32,014 nucleotides of DNA, taken from positions 1-32,014 of the forward strand of contig VIKE01000087.1 of the NCBI GenBank assembly GCA_008080565.1, given 5' to 3'. Position numbers and translations under genes: made by a program. The notes beneath the pieces are model-generated. The model saw only the letters and a program-made list of their open reading frames with translations, ran no database searches and was not told where the DNA came from. Source of the DNA: Rhodocyclaceae bacterium. GTDB lineage: Bacteria; Pseudomonadota; Gammaproteobacteria; Burkholderiales; Rhodocyclaceae. The stretch's first letter is position 1. Each line of letters starts with the position of its first letter. Below are positions 1 through 6,772 of this stretch, piece after piece.

Positions 1-866
1 CCGATGACGAAGATGGCGATGATGATGTGCTCCACCTTCAGGTTGTTCCACTCGTCCCACACCCAGAAGCCGATGCCGACGCCGCCGGTGAGCATTTCTG
101 CGGCAACGATGACCAGCCAGGCGGTGCCAATGGACAGGCGGATGCCGGTCAGGATGTAGGGCAGCACGGCCGGCAGCAGGATCTTGGTGACGACCTTCCA
201 CTCCGAGAGCGCCAGGACGCGGGCGACGTTGAGGTAATCCTGCGGCACGCGCTGAACGCCCTGGGCGGTATTCATGATCATCGGCCAGATCGAGCAGATG
301 AAGATGGTATAGGTTGCCGCCGGGTCAGCCCGCTTGAAGACGAGCAGACCGATCGGCAGCCAGGCCAGCGGCGAAACCGGACGGAGCAGGCTGATGATCG
401 GATTGATCATGGCCGACAGGAAAGCCGAGCGGCCAAGAATGAAGCCGAGCGGAATGCCGACCACCGCGGCAAAGCCGAAGCCGATGCCGACACGTTGCAG
501 CGAGGACAGGATGTTCCAGCCGATGCCCTGGTCGTTCGGGCCGTTCTGGTAGAACGGGTCGGCGAACAGCAGGGTAGCCGCATCCCAGGTTTGCAGCGGG
601 CCGGGAATGCTGCCGCCTTTCATCGTGGCGATGTACCAGATGCCGATCAGCACCACCATGCCGAGCAGCGGCGGCAGGACGGCGCGGCCAACACCGGCCA
701 GCCTTTCGCTGAAGGGAGTGCCCGGCTCGACCGGGACGGTTACTGTTTTTTCCATTATCTTTTCCTTGGCGGGAGCAGCTGCCGCTTCTACGACGGCGAC
801 TTCCTGAATTCCACGGTCAACCGGAATTTTTGCCCCAAATTCAACATTCATCGTCAGTGCGCTCAT
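1..866 (-). CDS. nrtB: Nitrate ABC transporter permease NrtB, partial (C-terminus outside window)
   Basis: Inner-membrane permease of a nitrate/nitrite/cyanate-type ABC importer, expected to pass nitrate delivered by NrtA across the membrane. Translating the minus strand from 866 gives an uninterrupted frame to the window edge (288 codons). It holds several hydrophobic segments and the EAA-type cytoplasmic loop (around VARVLALSEWKVVTKILLP) that contacts the ATPase in this permease family. The start at 866 has an AGGAG box about six bases upstream. An alternative ATG at 755 (MEKTVTV) has AAGGAAAAG before it and is closer to where the family homology seems to begin. The 37 residues between the two starts include a dispersed repeat read in frame (811-850). 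The gene follows nrtA on the same strand after a 134-bp gap holding a REP-like inverted repeat. An ATPase gene (nrtC/D) would be expected beyond the window. The family is clear; the exact start is uncertain. Confidence 0.9.
   Translation of the reverse strand, partial: MSALTMNVEFGAKIPVDRGIQEVAVVEAAAAPAKEKIMEKTVTVPVEPGTPFSERLAGVGRAVLPPLLGMVVLIGIWYIATMKGGSIPGPLQTWDAATLLFADPFYQNGPNDQGIGWNILSSLQRVGIGFGFAAVVGIPLGFILGRSAFLSAMINPIISLLRPVSPLAWLPIGLLVFKRADPAATYTIFICSIWPMIMNTAQGVQRVPQDYLNVARVLALSEWKVVTKILLPAVLPYILTGIRLSIGTAWLVIVAAEMLTGGVGIGFWVWDEWNNLKVEHIIIAIFVI
811..850 (-). repeat. Dispersed repeat copy A (within nrtB 5' end)
   Basis: On the minus strand this reads GAATTTGGGGCAAAAATTCC followed by GGTTGACCGTGG. 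It matches the element at 8032-8070 closely. It lies inside the nrtB frame if the 866 start is used and there encodes NVEFGAKIPVDRG. Family of eight copies in this window. Confidence 0.7.
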
Positions 867-892
867 GGTTCTCTCCTAAGCGTTTGGTGAGC

Positions 893-986
893 CGTCATTC
901 CCGCGCCGCGCAGGGAGTACCCTTGGGGTGCGAACACGGGAATCCAGGATGAGGCGTCTGGATTCCCAGTCATGCCGGAAATGACG
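893..986. repeat. REP-like nested inverted repeat between nrtA and nrtB
   Basis: Outer arms CGTCATT (893-899) and AATGACG (980-986) enclose perfect 10-bp inner arms GGGAATCCAG (938-947) and CTGGATTCCC (958-967) with a 10-base loop. The GTCATTCCCG...GGGAATCCAG style is common among intergenic palindromic elements of Proteobacteria. Between nrtA and nrtB it could stabilise the nrtA mRNA 3' end or dampen read-through into nrtB; that role is inference. Confidence 0.65.
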
Positions 987-1000
987 AGTCCGGGCTTGAT

Positions 1001-2278
1001 TTAAGCCTTGACCTTGAAGCCATCGGCGTACTTGGCCGGATCCTTGCCGTCCCAGACCACGCCGTCGATCATCTTCGAGGTCCGCATCTCGCTCTTCGGC
1101 AGGGCCACACCCGCGGCAGCGGCGCCCTGCTTGTAGACGTCAATGCGATTGACCTGCTTGGCGACCGCCAGATAATCCGGATGGCTCTTGAGCAAGCCCC
1201 AGCGCTTGTGCTGGGTCATGAACCACATGCCATCGCTGAGGTAAGGGAAGTTGACCGCACCATCGTTGAAGAACTTCATGCAGTTCTTGTCATCCCAGCT
1301 CTTGCCCAGGCCGTTCTGGTAGCGACCGAGCATGCGGGCGACGATGACTTCCGTATCGGTATTGACGTAAGCCTTGCTGGCGATGGTTTCAGCCGTCTTC
1401 TGCTTGTTGGCGATGGAGGCGTCGATCCACTTGCTGGCATCGAGAATGGCGGCGACCACAGCGCGCGCCGTATTCGGGTTCTGCTTGACCCAGTCTGCCG
1501 TCGTGCCGAGCACCTTTTCCGGGTGATCAGTCCAGATATCCTGGGTCGTCGTTGCCGTGAAACCAATGTTGTCCATGATGGCGCGGTTGTTCCACGGTTC
1601 GCCGACGCAGAAACCATCCATGTTGCCGACCCGCATGTTGGCGACCATCTGCGGCGGTGGCACGGTAATCGTCTTGACATCCTTCAGGGGGTTGATGCCC
1701 TGGGCGGCCAGCCAGTAGTACAGCCACATGGCGTGGGTGCCGGTCGGGAAGGTCTGGGCGAAGGTGTATTCGCGCTCCTTCTTGGCGACCAGCTTGGCCA
1801 GACTGCTGCCATCGGTGGCCCCCTTGTCCTTCAACTGGTTGGACAGCGTGATCGCCTGGCCGTTGTTGTTCAGGCTCATCAACGCAGCCATGTCCTTCTT
1901 CGGACCGCCGACACCGAGCTGGACGCCGTAGATCAGGCCGTACAGCACGTGGGCACCATCGAGTTCGCCATTGACCAGCTTGTCGCGCACCGAAGCCCAC
2001 GAGGCTTCCTTGGTCGGGATGATCTTGATGCCGTACTTCTCGTCAAATTTCATGACCGAGGCCATGACGACGGAGGCGCAGTCGGTAAGCGGGATGAAGC
2101 CGATACGGACTTCCTTCTTTTCGGGGGCGTCGGAACCAGCGGCCCAGGCACCGCTGCGAACGCCGGGAGGGACCATGGCCATCAGAGAGGCTCCCAAGGC
2201 AGTTGAAACGAAATCACGACGTGAAAAGCTCGGCTTGTCAGCGACGACTTCCGGCACGACCAGTTTATTGTCTTCCAT
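1001..2278 (-). CDS. nrtA: Nitrate ABC transporter substrate-binding protein NrtA
   Basis: Periplasmic nitrate-binding protein of the NrtA/CmpA family, 425 aa, the usual length. The N-terminus has a twin-arginine type export signal: SRRDF at residues 19-23, a hydrophobic stretch, then SGAWA before the mature part. The mature part begins with the family pattern VRIGFIPLTDCASVVMA and continues through a two-lobed binding fold (for example GNMDGFCVGEPWNNRAI). Export argues for a transporter component rather than the cytoplasmic nitrate sensor NasS, a close paralogue of NrtA. It sits between nasT and nrtB on the same strand. Its 296-bp upstream region carries an NtrC-type box, a sigma-54 promoter and an ANTAR-type attenuator, so control is probably by nitrogen limitation at initiation and by nitrate through NasT at elongation. 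The ATG at 2278 is preceded by AAGGAGCAAGCA, a good ribosome binding site. Confidence 0.93.
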   Translation of the reverse strand: MEDNKLVVPEVVADKPSFSRRDFVSTALGASLMAMVPPGVRSGAWAAGSDAPEKKEVRIGFIPLTDCASVVMASVMKFDEKYGIKIIPTKEASWASVRDKLVNGELDGAHVLYGLIYGVQLGVGGPKKDMAALMSLNNNGQAITLSNQLKDKGATDGSSLAKLVAKKEREYTFAQTFPTGTHAMWLYYWLAAQGINPLKDVKTITVPPPQMVANMRVGNMDGFCVGEPWNNRAIMDNIGFTATTTQDIWTDHPEKVLGTTADWVKQNPNTARAVVAAILDASKWIDASIANKQKTAETIASKAYVNTDTEVIVARMLGRYQNGLGKSWDDKNCMKFFNDGAVNFPYLSDGMWFMTQHKRWGLLKSHPDYLAVAKQVNRIDVYKQGAAAAGVALPKSEMRTSKMIDGVVWDGKDPAKYADGFKVKA

Positions 2279-2304
2279 TGCTTGCTCCTTGATTACGAGA
2301 ATCT

Positions 2305-2361
2305 AAAAAACAAAATGGGCGTCTCATCCTGGCTGCCAGTTGGCAGCTCGGATGGACGCCC
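2305..2361 (-). terminator. Intrinsic terminator (attenuator) in nrtA leader
   Basis: On the minus strand the 5' arm GGGCGTC-CATCC (from 2361) pairs with AGGATG-A-GACGCCC (ending 2317), with an upper stem AGCTGCC/GGCAGC. The T-rich run ATTTTGTTTTTT (2316-2305) follows immediately. This is a strong Rho-independent terminator placed inside the untranslated leader, 26 bases before the nrtA start codon, which implies attenuation rather than end-of-gene termination. Its 5' arm shares bases with the hexaloop hairpin at 2354-2367. Confidence 0.88.
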
Positions 2362-2389
2362 TTGTCCTTGAATCGGCTTTACTCGACTC
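2354..2389 (-). promoter_or_regulatory. Candidate ANTAR (NasT) target: tandem hairpins in nrtA leader
   Basis: P2 is GGAC-AAGGGC-GTCC (2367-2354): a 4-bp stem with a six-base loop having A at position 1 and G at position 4, the signature of ANTAR-bound RNA. Two bases upstream lies another hairpin, GAGTCG/CGATTC (2389-2370), with one G-U pair, but its loop AGTAAAGC is eight bases, so P1 is not canonical. P2 and the terminator at 2305-2361 cannot both form, the arrangement expected for NasT/NasR antitermination. Confidence 0.6.
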
Positions 2390-2428
2390 TCGCCCGGCCG
2401 CCATTGACCGTGCGCTTTGACAGGACTA

Positions 2429-2446
2429 TCGCAATGGCCGTGCCAG
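2429..2446 (-). promoter_or_regulatory. Sigma-54 promoter of nrtA
   Basis: Minus strand CTGGCACGGCCATTGCGA matches the -24/-12 consensus (TGGCACG-N4-TTGC) exactly, with GG and GC ten bases apart. The predicted start near 2419 gives a leader of about 140 nt containing the hairpins and terminator. Confidence 0.85.
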
Positions 2447-2450
2447 GCCT

Positions 2451-2478
2451 AGTTATTTAGAACTAGTTACAAATAACT
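2451..2478. promoter_or_regulatory. 28-bp palindrome abutting the nrtA sigma-54 promoter
   Basis: Arms AGTTATTT (2451-2458) and AAATAACT (2471-2478) flank a central palindrome AACTAGTT (2461-2468). Only the two dinucleotides between these blocks break perfect symmetry. It is AT-rich in a GC-rich neighbourhood and lies four bases upstream of the -24 element. It could be an operator or a DNA-bending site; the bound protein is unknown. Confidence 0.6.
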
Positions 2479-2534
2479 ACTTTATTTTCAATTACTTGGT
2501 ATCTGCATTTCTTGCCCCCCCGGGCCGGCACCGA

Positions 2535-2551
2535 TGCACTATTGCAGTGCA
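2535..2551. promoter_or_regulatory. NtrC-type binding site upstream of nrtA
   Basis: TGCACT-ATTGC-AGTGCA fits the NtrC consensus GCACY-N5-RGTGC on both arms. It is about 90 bp upstream of the sigma-54 element, a usual enhancer distance, and just beyond the nasT stop codon. Confidence 0.7.
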
Positions 2552-2574
2552 GCAAGTGGTTTTACCGCACAGCT

Positions 2575-3150
2575 TTAGAGCAGCACGCGCGCCATATCGA
2601 TGACGTCGCGCGCCACTTTGGCCATCGACTGACCGCGCTCCATGGCCAACTTGCGCATGGCGTGATAAGCCGCATCCTCGTCCAGGCCACGTGCCTTCAT
2701 CAGGACGCCCTTGGCCTTGTCGACGAGCTTGCGGTCGGTCAATTTCTGCGAGACCTCGTCGAGTTCCCGGCGCAGGGCCTGGGTATCCTCGAAACGAGCC
2801 CGCGCCACTTCGACAATCGGCTTGATCCGTTTCGGGTCGAGACCGTCGACGACATAGGCCGAAACGCCTGCCTTGACAGCGTCGCGGATGGTTGATTGGC
2901 CATCCTCCTGGGTAAAGATGACAACCGGGCGCGGCATATCCTTGTTCATTGCCGCCAGATGTTCGAGGGTGTCGCGACTCGGGCTGTCGGTGTCGATCAG
3001 GATGACATCGGGTTGCAGACGCTCGACTTCGGCTGTCAGGTTTTCCGAGCCGGCCAGAATGGCTGCGACCTGATAGCCGGCCAGCGCGAGACCGGCACAG
3101 ATTTCGCCGGCGCGGGAACGGGATTCATCAATAACGAGTACGGTAATCAT
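2575..3150 (-). CDS. nasT: ANTAR-domain response regulator NasT (nitrate antiterminator)
   Basis: RNA-binding antiterminator of the NasT family, 191 aa. Residues 1-120 form a receiver-like domain (MITVLVIDESRSRAGEI, with IDTDSPSRDT at the usual phospho-acceptor position). Residues 125-185 are an ANTAR domain with the typical start KLTDRKLVDKAKGVLMKARG and the AYHAMRKLAMERGQSMAKVA helix. In characterised systems NasT binds two-hairpin leaders of nitrate assimilation genes and lets polymerase pass a terminator when nitrate releases it from its partner NasS. Candidate targets in this window are the leaders of nrtA, narK and nirB. No nasS is present within the window. The gene starts 17 bp after cbiX and is probably cotranscribed with it. 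No strong ribosome binding site precedes the ATG at 3150. Confidence 0.93.
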   Translation of the reverse strand: MITVLVIDESRSRAGEICAGLALAGYQVAAILAGSENLTAEVERLQPDVILIDTDSPSRDTLEHLAAMNKDMPRPVVIFTQEDGQSTIRDAVKAGVSAYVVDGLDPKRIKPIVEVARARFEDTQALRRELDEVSQKLTDRKLVDKAKGVLMKARGLDEDAAYHAMRKLAMERGQSMAKVARDVIDMARVLL

Positions 3151-3167
3151 GAGGCTTGACTAGCAAG

Positions 3168-3539
3168 CTACAGGCCAGCAACCTCGAGCGCCGCCGTCGC
3201 CATGGCCTGAACCACCAGCTCATGCTCGCCGATGGCATTGCCCAGCGAAAATTCGACATTCGGATAGGTCGACCGTAGCGCTTCGATCATCTCCGGCGTC
3301 TCCTTCTTCAAATGGCCGCCACGGGCGACGAACATCGGCATTACGACGATCTTGTCGGCGCCCTGGGCGATCAACTCGGCGGCCCGCTCCGGCAAGGTCG
3401 GACTCATGAACTCGAGAAAGGCCAGTTCGACCGGCACGCTCGTCATGCGTTGGCGAATGGCCGCCTGCACGCGGCGCATCGGATTGGCCCATTCCGGGTC
3501 GCGAGCGCCGTGGGCGAAGAGGATGAGGGCGGTAGTCAT
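3168..3539 (-). CDS. cbiX: Sirohydrochlorin chelatase CbiX (short form)
   Basis: Small class-II chelatase, 123 aa, the length of the single-domain CbiX(S)/SirB-like proteins. It starts with the family motif ALILFAHGARDPEW, whose histidine is a metal-binding residue, and has a second conserved region VVMPMFVARGGHLKKETPEM. It inserts metal into sirohydrochlorin; beside nitrate and nitrite reductase genes the likely job is iron insertion to make siroheme for NirB. The ATG at 3539 has GGAAGA about eight bases upstream. It precedes nasT with a 17-bp gap and is divergent from the sensor kinase gene. Metal specificity cannot be read from the sequence. Confidence 0.88.
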   Translation of the reverse strand: MTTALILFAHGARDPEWANPMRRVQAAIRQRMTSVPVELAFLEFMSPTLPERAAELIAQGADKIVVMPMFVARGGHLKKETPEMIEALRSTYPNVEFSLGNAIGEHELVVQAMATAALEVAGL

Positions 3540-3596
3540 GGCAAATCTTCCGTTCGTTTGTTCAGTCTGGCCGCCGGAACTGGTGGCCGCAGGTAG

Positions 3597-3634
3597 TGCG
3601 ATATCTTAACTGGAGGATTCCCCGGGATATCGCA
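3597..3634. promoter_or_regulatory. Inverted repeat in the cbiX / sensor-kinase divergent region
   Basis: Perfect 9-bp arms TGCGATATC (3597-3605) and GATATCGCA (3626-3634) separated by 20 bases. It lies in the 228-bp gap between two divergent genes, so it is a candidate operator for either side. No protein can be assigned. Confidence 0.45.
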
Positions 3635-3767
3635 AAAACCATGAACGGCCTCGAAATGTGACGAAAAGACAAGCCAGGAAAACCGCATCGTGCACTTTGC
3701 CAACGCTTGCGATAGGATGGACGAAATTCGAAAGATACCCGATGGACGGGGCCCGGACGGGGGAAGA

Positions 3768-6668
3768 ATGCGAGGATTACTGAATCGTCAAATCATCTTT
3801 TGGCACCTGACAGTTTTTCTGTGCTGTTTGGCCAGCGCCCTCTGGTCAGTTGCGGCATTGGCGGCAAGCAACGGCACCGAAAGTGCTCCCCGCATTCTTC
3901 ATGTCGTCACCGATGACAACTACCCGCCCTATCTTTTCCGCAACTCGGCTGGCGAACCCGAGGGCTATCTGGTCGACTACTGGAACCTCTGGGAAAAGAA
4001 AAATGGCGCAAAAATCCAGTTGACCGCGACAAACTGGGCCGAAGCGCAGGAAATGCTCAAGGATGGCCGGGCGGACGTCATCGACATGATTTTTCGCACG
4101 CCGTCACGCGAACCTTTTTATGACTTCTCGGCCCCCTACGCCGACCTCCCGGTTGCCATCTTCAACCACGCCTCAATCACCGGCATCAGCGGCGTATCGA
4201 CACTTCACGGCTTTCAGGTCGGGGTCCAGGCGGGCGATGCGTGCATCGACAAGCTGGCCGAGAACGGGATTACCAATCTGCTCGTTTACCGGAATTATGC
4301 CGAGTTGATCGATGCCGCCCAGCGTCAGGAGGTCAAGGTTTTCTGTCTCGACGAGCATCCGGGAAACTTCTATCTTTACAAGGCCAAAGCCGAGAACACC
4401 TTTCTCAAGGCATTCGTGCTCTACCAGGGCCAGTTCCATCGTGCCGTCCGCAAGGGCAATCTTGAAACGCTCAAGGTGATCGAGCAAGGCATGCAGGCGA
4501 TCAGCGCCGATGAAGAGGCCGCGCTTCGAAAAAGATGGTTTGGCACACCGCTCGATCTCGGGGCCTACGGTCGTTATCTGGGCTGGGGCGTTCTTTCCAT
4601 GGTGCTGCTTGGCACCGTACTGCTGGCCTGGAACCTGACATTGCGCCGCCAGGTTGCGGCCAAGACATCGACGCTCAAGCAAGCACTGAAGGAATTGCAC
4701 GAGGCGCATCAGGTAACCCAGAAAGCCCAGGAAAACCTTGCCACGACACTGCAAGCAATGCCCGACCTGCTCTTCGAACTGGATGCCGACGGACGCTATA
4801 TTGACGTCTTTGCCAGCCAGGAGGCTCTGCTCGCCAGCCCGAAGGAAAACCTGATCGGCAAACGGGTCGACGAGATTCTGCCGCCCGATGCTGCGCACAT
4901 GGCCAAGGCGGCGATTGCCGGGGCCATCGAGCACGGCAGCGATTACGGCAGGACAATTTGCCTGAAGCTGGGCGACAAGAAGCACTGGTTCGAACTCTCG
5001 GCAACACGCAAGGCGCCGGAAGCCGATGGCTCCTTCCATGCCATGGTGCTGTCCCGCGACATCACCCAGCGCTGGGAAGCCGAACAGGCTCTGCTGGAAG
5101 CCAGGGAAGCTTCGCTCCTGGCCGAACGTGACAAGCATTTCCGTACCCTCTTCGAGGCTGCACCGGTGGCGCTTTCCTATGTCAGGGGCGAGGAAATCAC
5201 CCTGGTCAATCAGCGTTTCGTTGAACTGTTCGGCTATCGAAGCGGAGAGATTCCCGACCTCGAAACCTGGTGGCTGCGCGCCTATCCCGATCCGGTCTAT
5301 CGCGACTGGGTAAAGGAAACCTGGCAGTCCGCCATTGAACGGGCCAGCGCTACCGCCGGCACGCTGGACAGCCTGGAGTATCGAGTGCACAGCAAGGATG
5401 GCCGGGAATTGACCTTGCTTATCGGCGGCCAGTTGATCGACGAGGGCATGATCGCCACCTTTACCGACATCTCTGCACAAAAGGCGGCTGAAGCGGCCCT
5501 GAAGGAAGCCAAGGAACTGGCCGATGCGGCCAACGTGGCAAAGAGCTCTTTTTTGGCCAATATGAGCCATGAAATCCGGACGCCGATGAATGCCATCCTC
5601 GGCTACACCTATTTGCTGGGCAAGACGCCCTTGCTGCCGGAACAAACGGACCGCCTGGAAAAGATAGAAGGTGCCGGCAAACACCTGCTCTCGATCATCA
5701 ATGACATTCTCGACGTTTCGAAAATCGAAGCCGGACAACTGATCCTCGAACAAGCCAGTTTCCCGCTCAGCAGCGTCATCGATCACGTCCATTCAATCAT
5801 TGCCGAATCGGCCAGCGCCAAGGGGCTGAGCGTCACGGTCGACTACGGCACAGTGCCCGCCATGCTGCGAGGAGACTCGACGCGGCTGCGCCAGGCCTTG
5901 CTCAACTTCGCCAGCAATGCCGTCAAATTTACCGATCAGGGCGGCATCACGCTGCGCGCCCGACTCCTCGAGCGGCAGGGGGCACAACTGCTGATCCGCT
6001 TCGAAGTCGAAGACAGCGGCATCGGAATCCCCCGCGAAAGCCGGAAGGAACTGTTCCAGGCCTTCAAACAGGTCGACTCCTCAACCACGCGCAAATATGG
6101 CGGCACCGGACTTGGTCTGGCGATTACCCAGCGACTGGCCCAACTGATGGGTGGCGAGACTGGCTTCGAGAGCGAGGTTGGCGTCGGCAGCACCTTCTGG
6201 TTTACGGCGCGCCTTGAACCAGGTGACGAGATGGCCGGGGAAATGCCCGCCACGCCCTCGCCCCCCGAAAAAGCCATCGAGCGCCACCACGCCGGCGCAC
6301 GAATCCTGCTCGTCGAGGACGATCCGATCAACCAGGAATTGGCCTGCGAACTACTGAAAGAGACCGGCCTGTATGTCGAAATCGCCGAAAATGGCCGGCA
6401 AGGGGTGGCCAAGGCGGCCAGCGTGAATTACGCGCTGATCCTGATGGACATGCAGATGCCGGTCATGGGCGGCCTGGAGGCCACCGCCATCATCCGCAAG
6501 ATGCCGGACAGGGCGTGGACACCGATTATCGCCATGACCGCCAACGCCTTCGATGAAGATCGGGAACGCTGCATCAGCGCCGGCATGAGCGATTTCATCG
6601 CCAAGCCCGTCGTCCCGGAAGTTCTCTACCAGACGCTGGCCAAATGGCTGGCCACCCCGAGGAACTGA
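3768..6668 (+). CDS. Hybrid sensor histidine kinase with periplasmic SBP_bac_3 sensor domain
   Basis: Membrane-bound hybrid kinase, 966 aa from the ATG at 3768. That start is chosen because GGGGGAAG lies just before it and it opens directly on a signal/anchor segment (IIFWHLTVFLCCLASALWSVAALA). The upstream GTG at 3690 and ATG at 3717 lack well-placed ribosome binding sites. Order of domains: a periplasmic type-3 solute-binding domain (about 38-265, starting HVVTDDNYPPYLF); a transmembrane helix (about 272-290); a short coiled coil; two PAS domains (about 325-440 and 460-575); HisKA with SHEIRTP, phospho-acceptor His601; HATPase with GSGIGIP-like and GGTGLGLAI boxes; and a receiver domain with Asp894 in LILMDMQMP. 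The BvgS/EvgS-like layout suggests sensing of a small periplasmic ligand. No DNA-binding partner is adjacent and the ligand is unknown. Confidence 0.9.
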   Translation: MRGLLNRQIIFWHLTVFLCCLASALWSVAALAASNGTESAPRILHVVTDDNYPPYLFRNSAGEPEGYLVDYWNLWEKKNGAKIQLTATNWAEAQEMLKDGRADVIDMIFRTPSREPFYDFSAPYADLPVAIFNHASITGISGVSTLHGFQVGVQAGDACIDKLAENGITNLLVYRNYAELIDAAQRQEVKVFCLDEHPGNFYLYKAKAENTFLKAFVLYQGQFHRAVRKGNLETLKVIEQGMQAISADEEAALRKRWFGTPLDLGAYGRYLGWGVLSMVLLGTVLLAWNLTLRRQVAAKTSTLKQALKELHEAHQVTQKAQENLATTLQAMPDLLFELDADGRYIDVFASQEALLASPKENLIGKRVDEILPPDAAHMAKAAIAGAIEHGSDYGRTICLKLGDKKHWFELSATRKAPEADGSFHAMVLSRDITQRWEAEQALLEAREASLLAERDKHFRTLFEAAPVALSYVRGEEITLVNQRFVELFGYRSGEIPDLETWWLRAYPDPVYRDWVKETWQSAIERASATAGTLDSLEYRVHSKDGRELTLLIGGQLIDEGMIATFTDISAQKAAEAALKEAKELADAANVAKSSFLANMSHEIRTPMNAILGYTYLLGKTPLLPEQTDRLEKIEGAGKHLLSIINDILDVSKIEAGQLILEQASFPLSSVIDHVHSIIAESASAKGLSVTVDYGTVPAMLRGDSTRLRQALLNFASNAVKFTDQGGITLRARLLERQGAQLLIRFEVEDSGIGIPRESRKELFQAFKQVDSSTTRKYGGTGLGLAITQRLAQLMGGETGFESEVGVGSTFWFTARLEPGDEMAGEMPATPSPPEKAIERHHAGARILLVEDDPINQELACELLKETGLYVEIAENGRQGVAKAASVNYALILMDMQMPVMGGLEATAIIRKMPDRAWTPIIAMTANAFDEDRERCISAGMSDFIAKPVVPEVLYQTLAKWLATPRN

Positions 6669-6699
6669 TTGCTGGAACACGCGGACAGCCCTGGCCGAC

Positions 6700-6740
6700 A
6701 CATTTCGTTTTTGGGCGTTTATTCCGGTTGACCGTGGAAC
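6700..6740 (+). repeat. Dispersed repeat copy B
   Basis: Reads CATTTCGTTTTTGGGCG, TTTATTCCGG, TTGACCGTGG. It fills much of the 104-bp gap between the convergent sensor kinase and MFS genes. Confidence 0.75.
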
Positions 6741-6772
6741 GCGGTATTTGGCGGCAAGGCGCGAGAAACGAC

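Noticed and set aside
1181..2206. 341-aa open frame antisense to nrtA
   Set aside because: Shadow of nrtA; no support for translation.
4173..5792. 539-aa open frame antisense to the sensor kinase
   Set aside because: It mirrors the kinase gene, whose domains are clear; the translation has no recognisable domain and looks like a high-GC antisense shadow.
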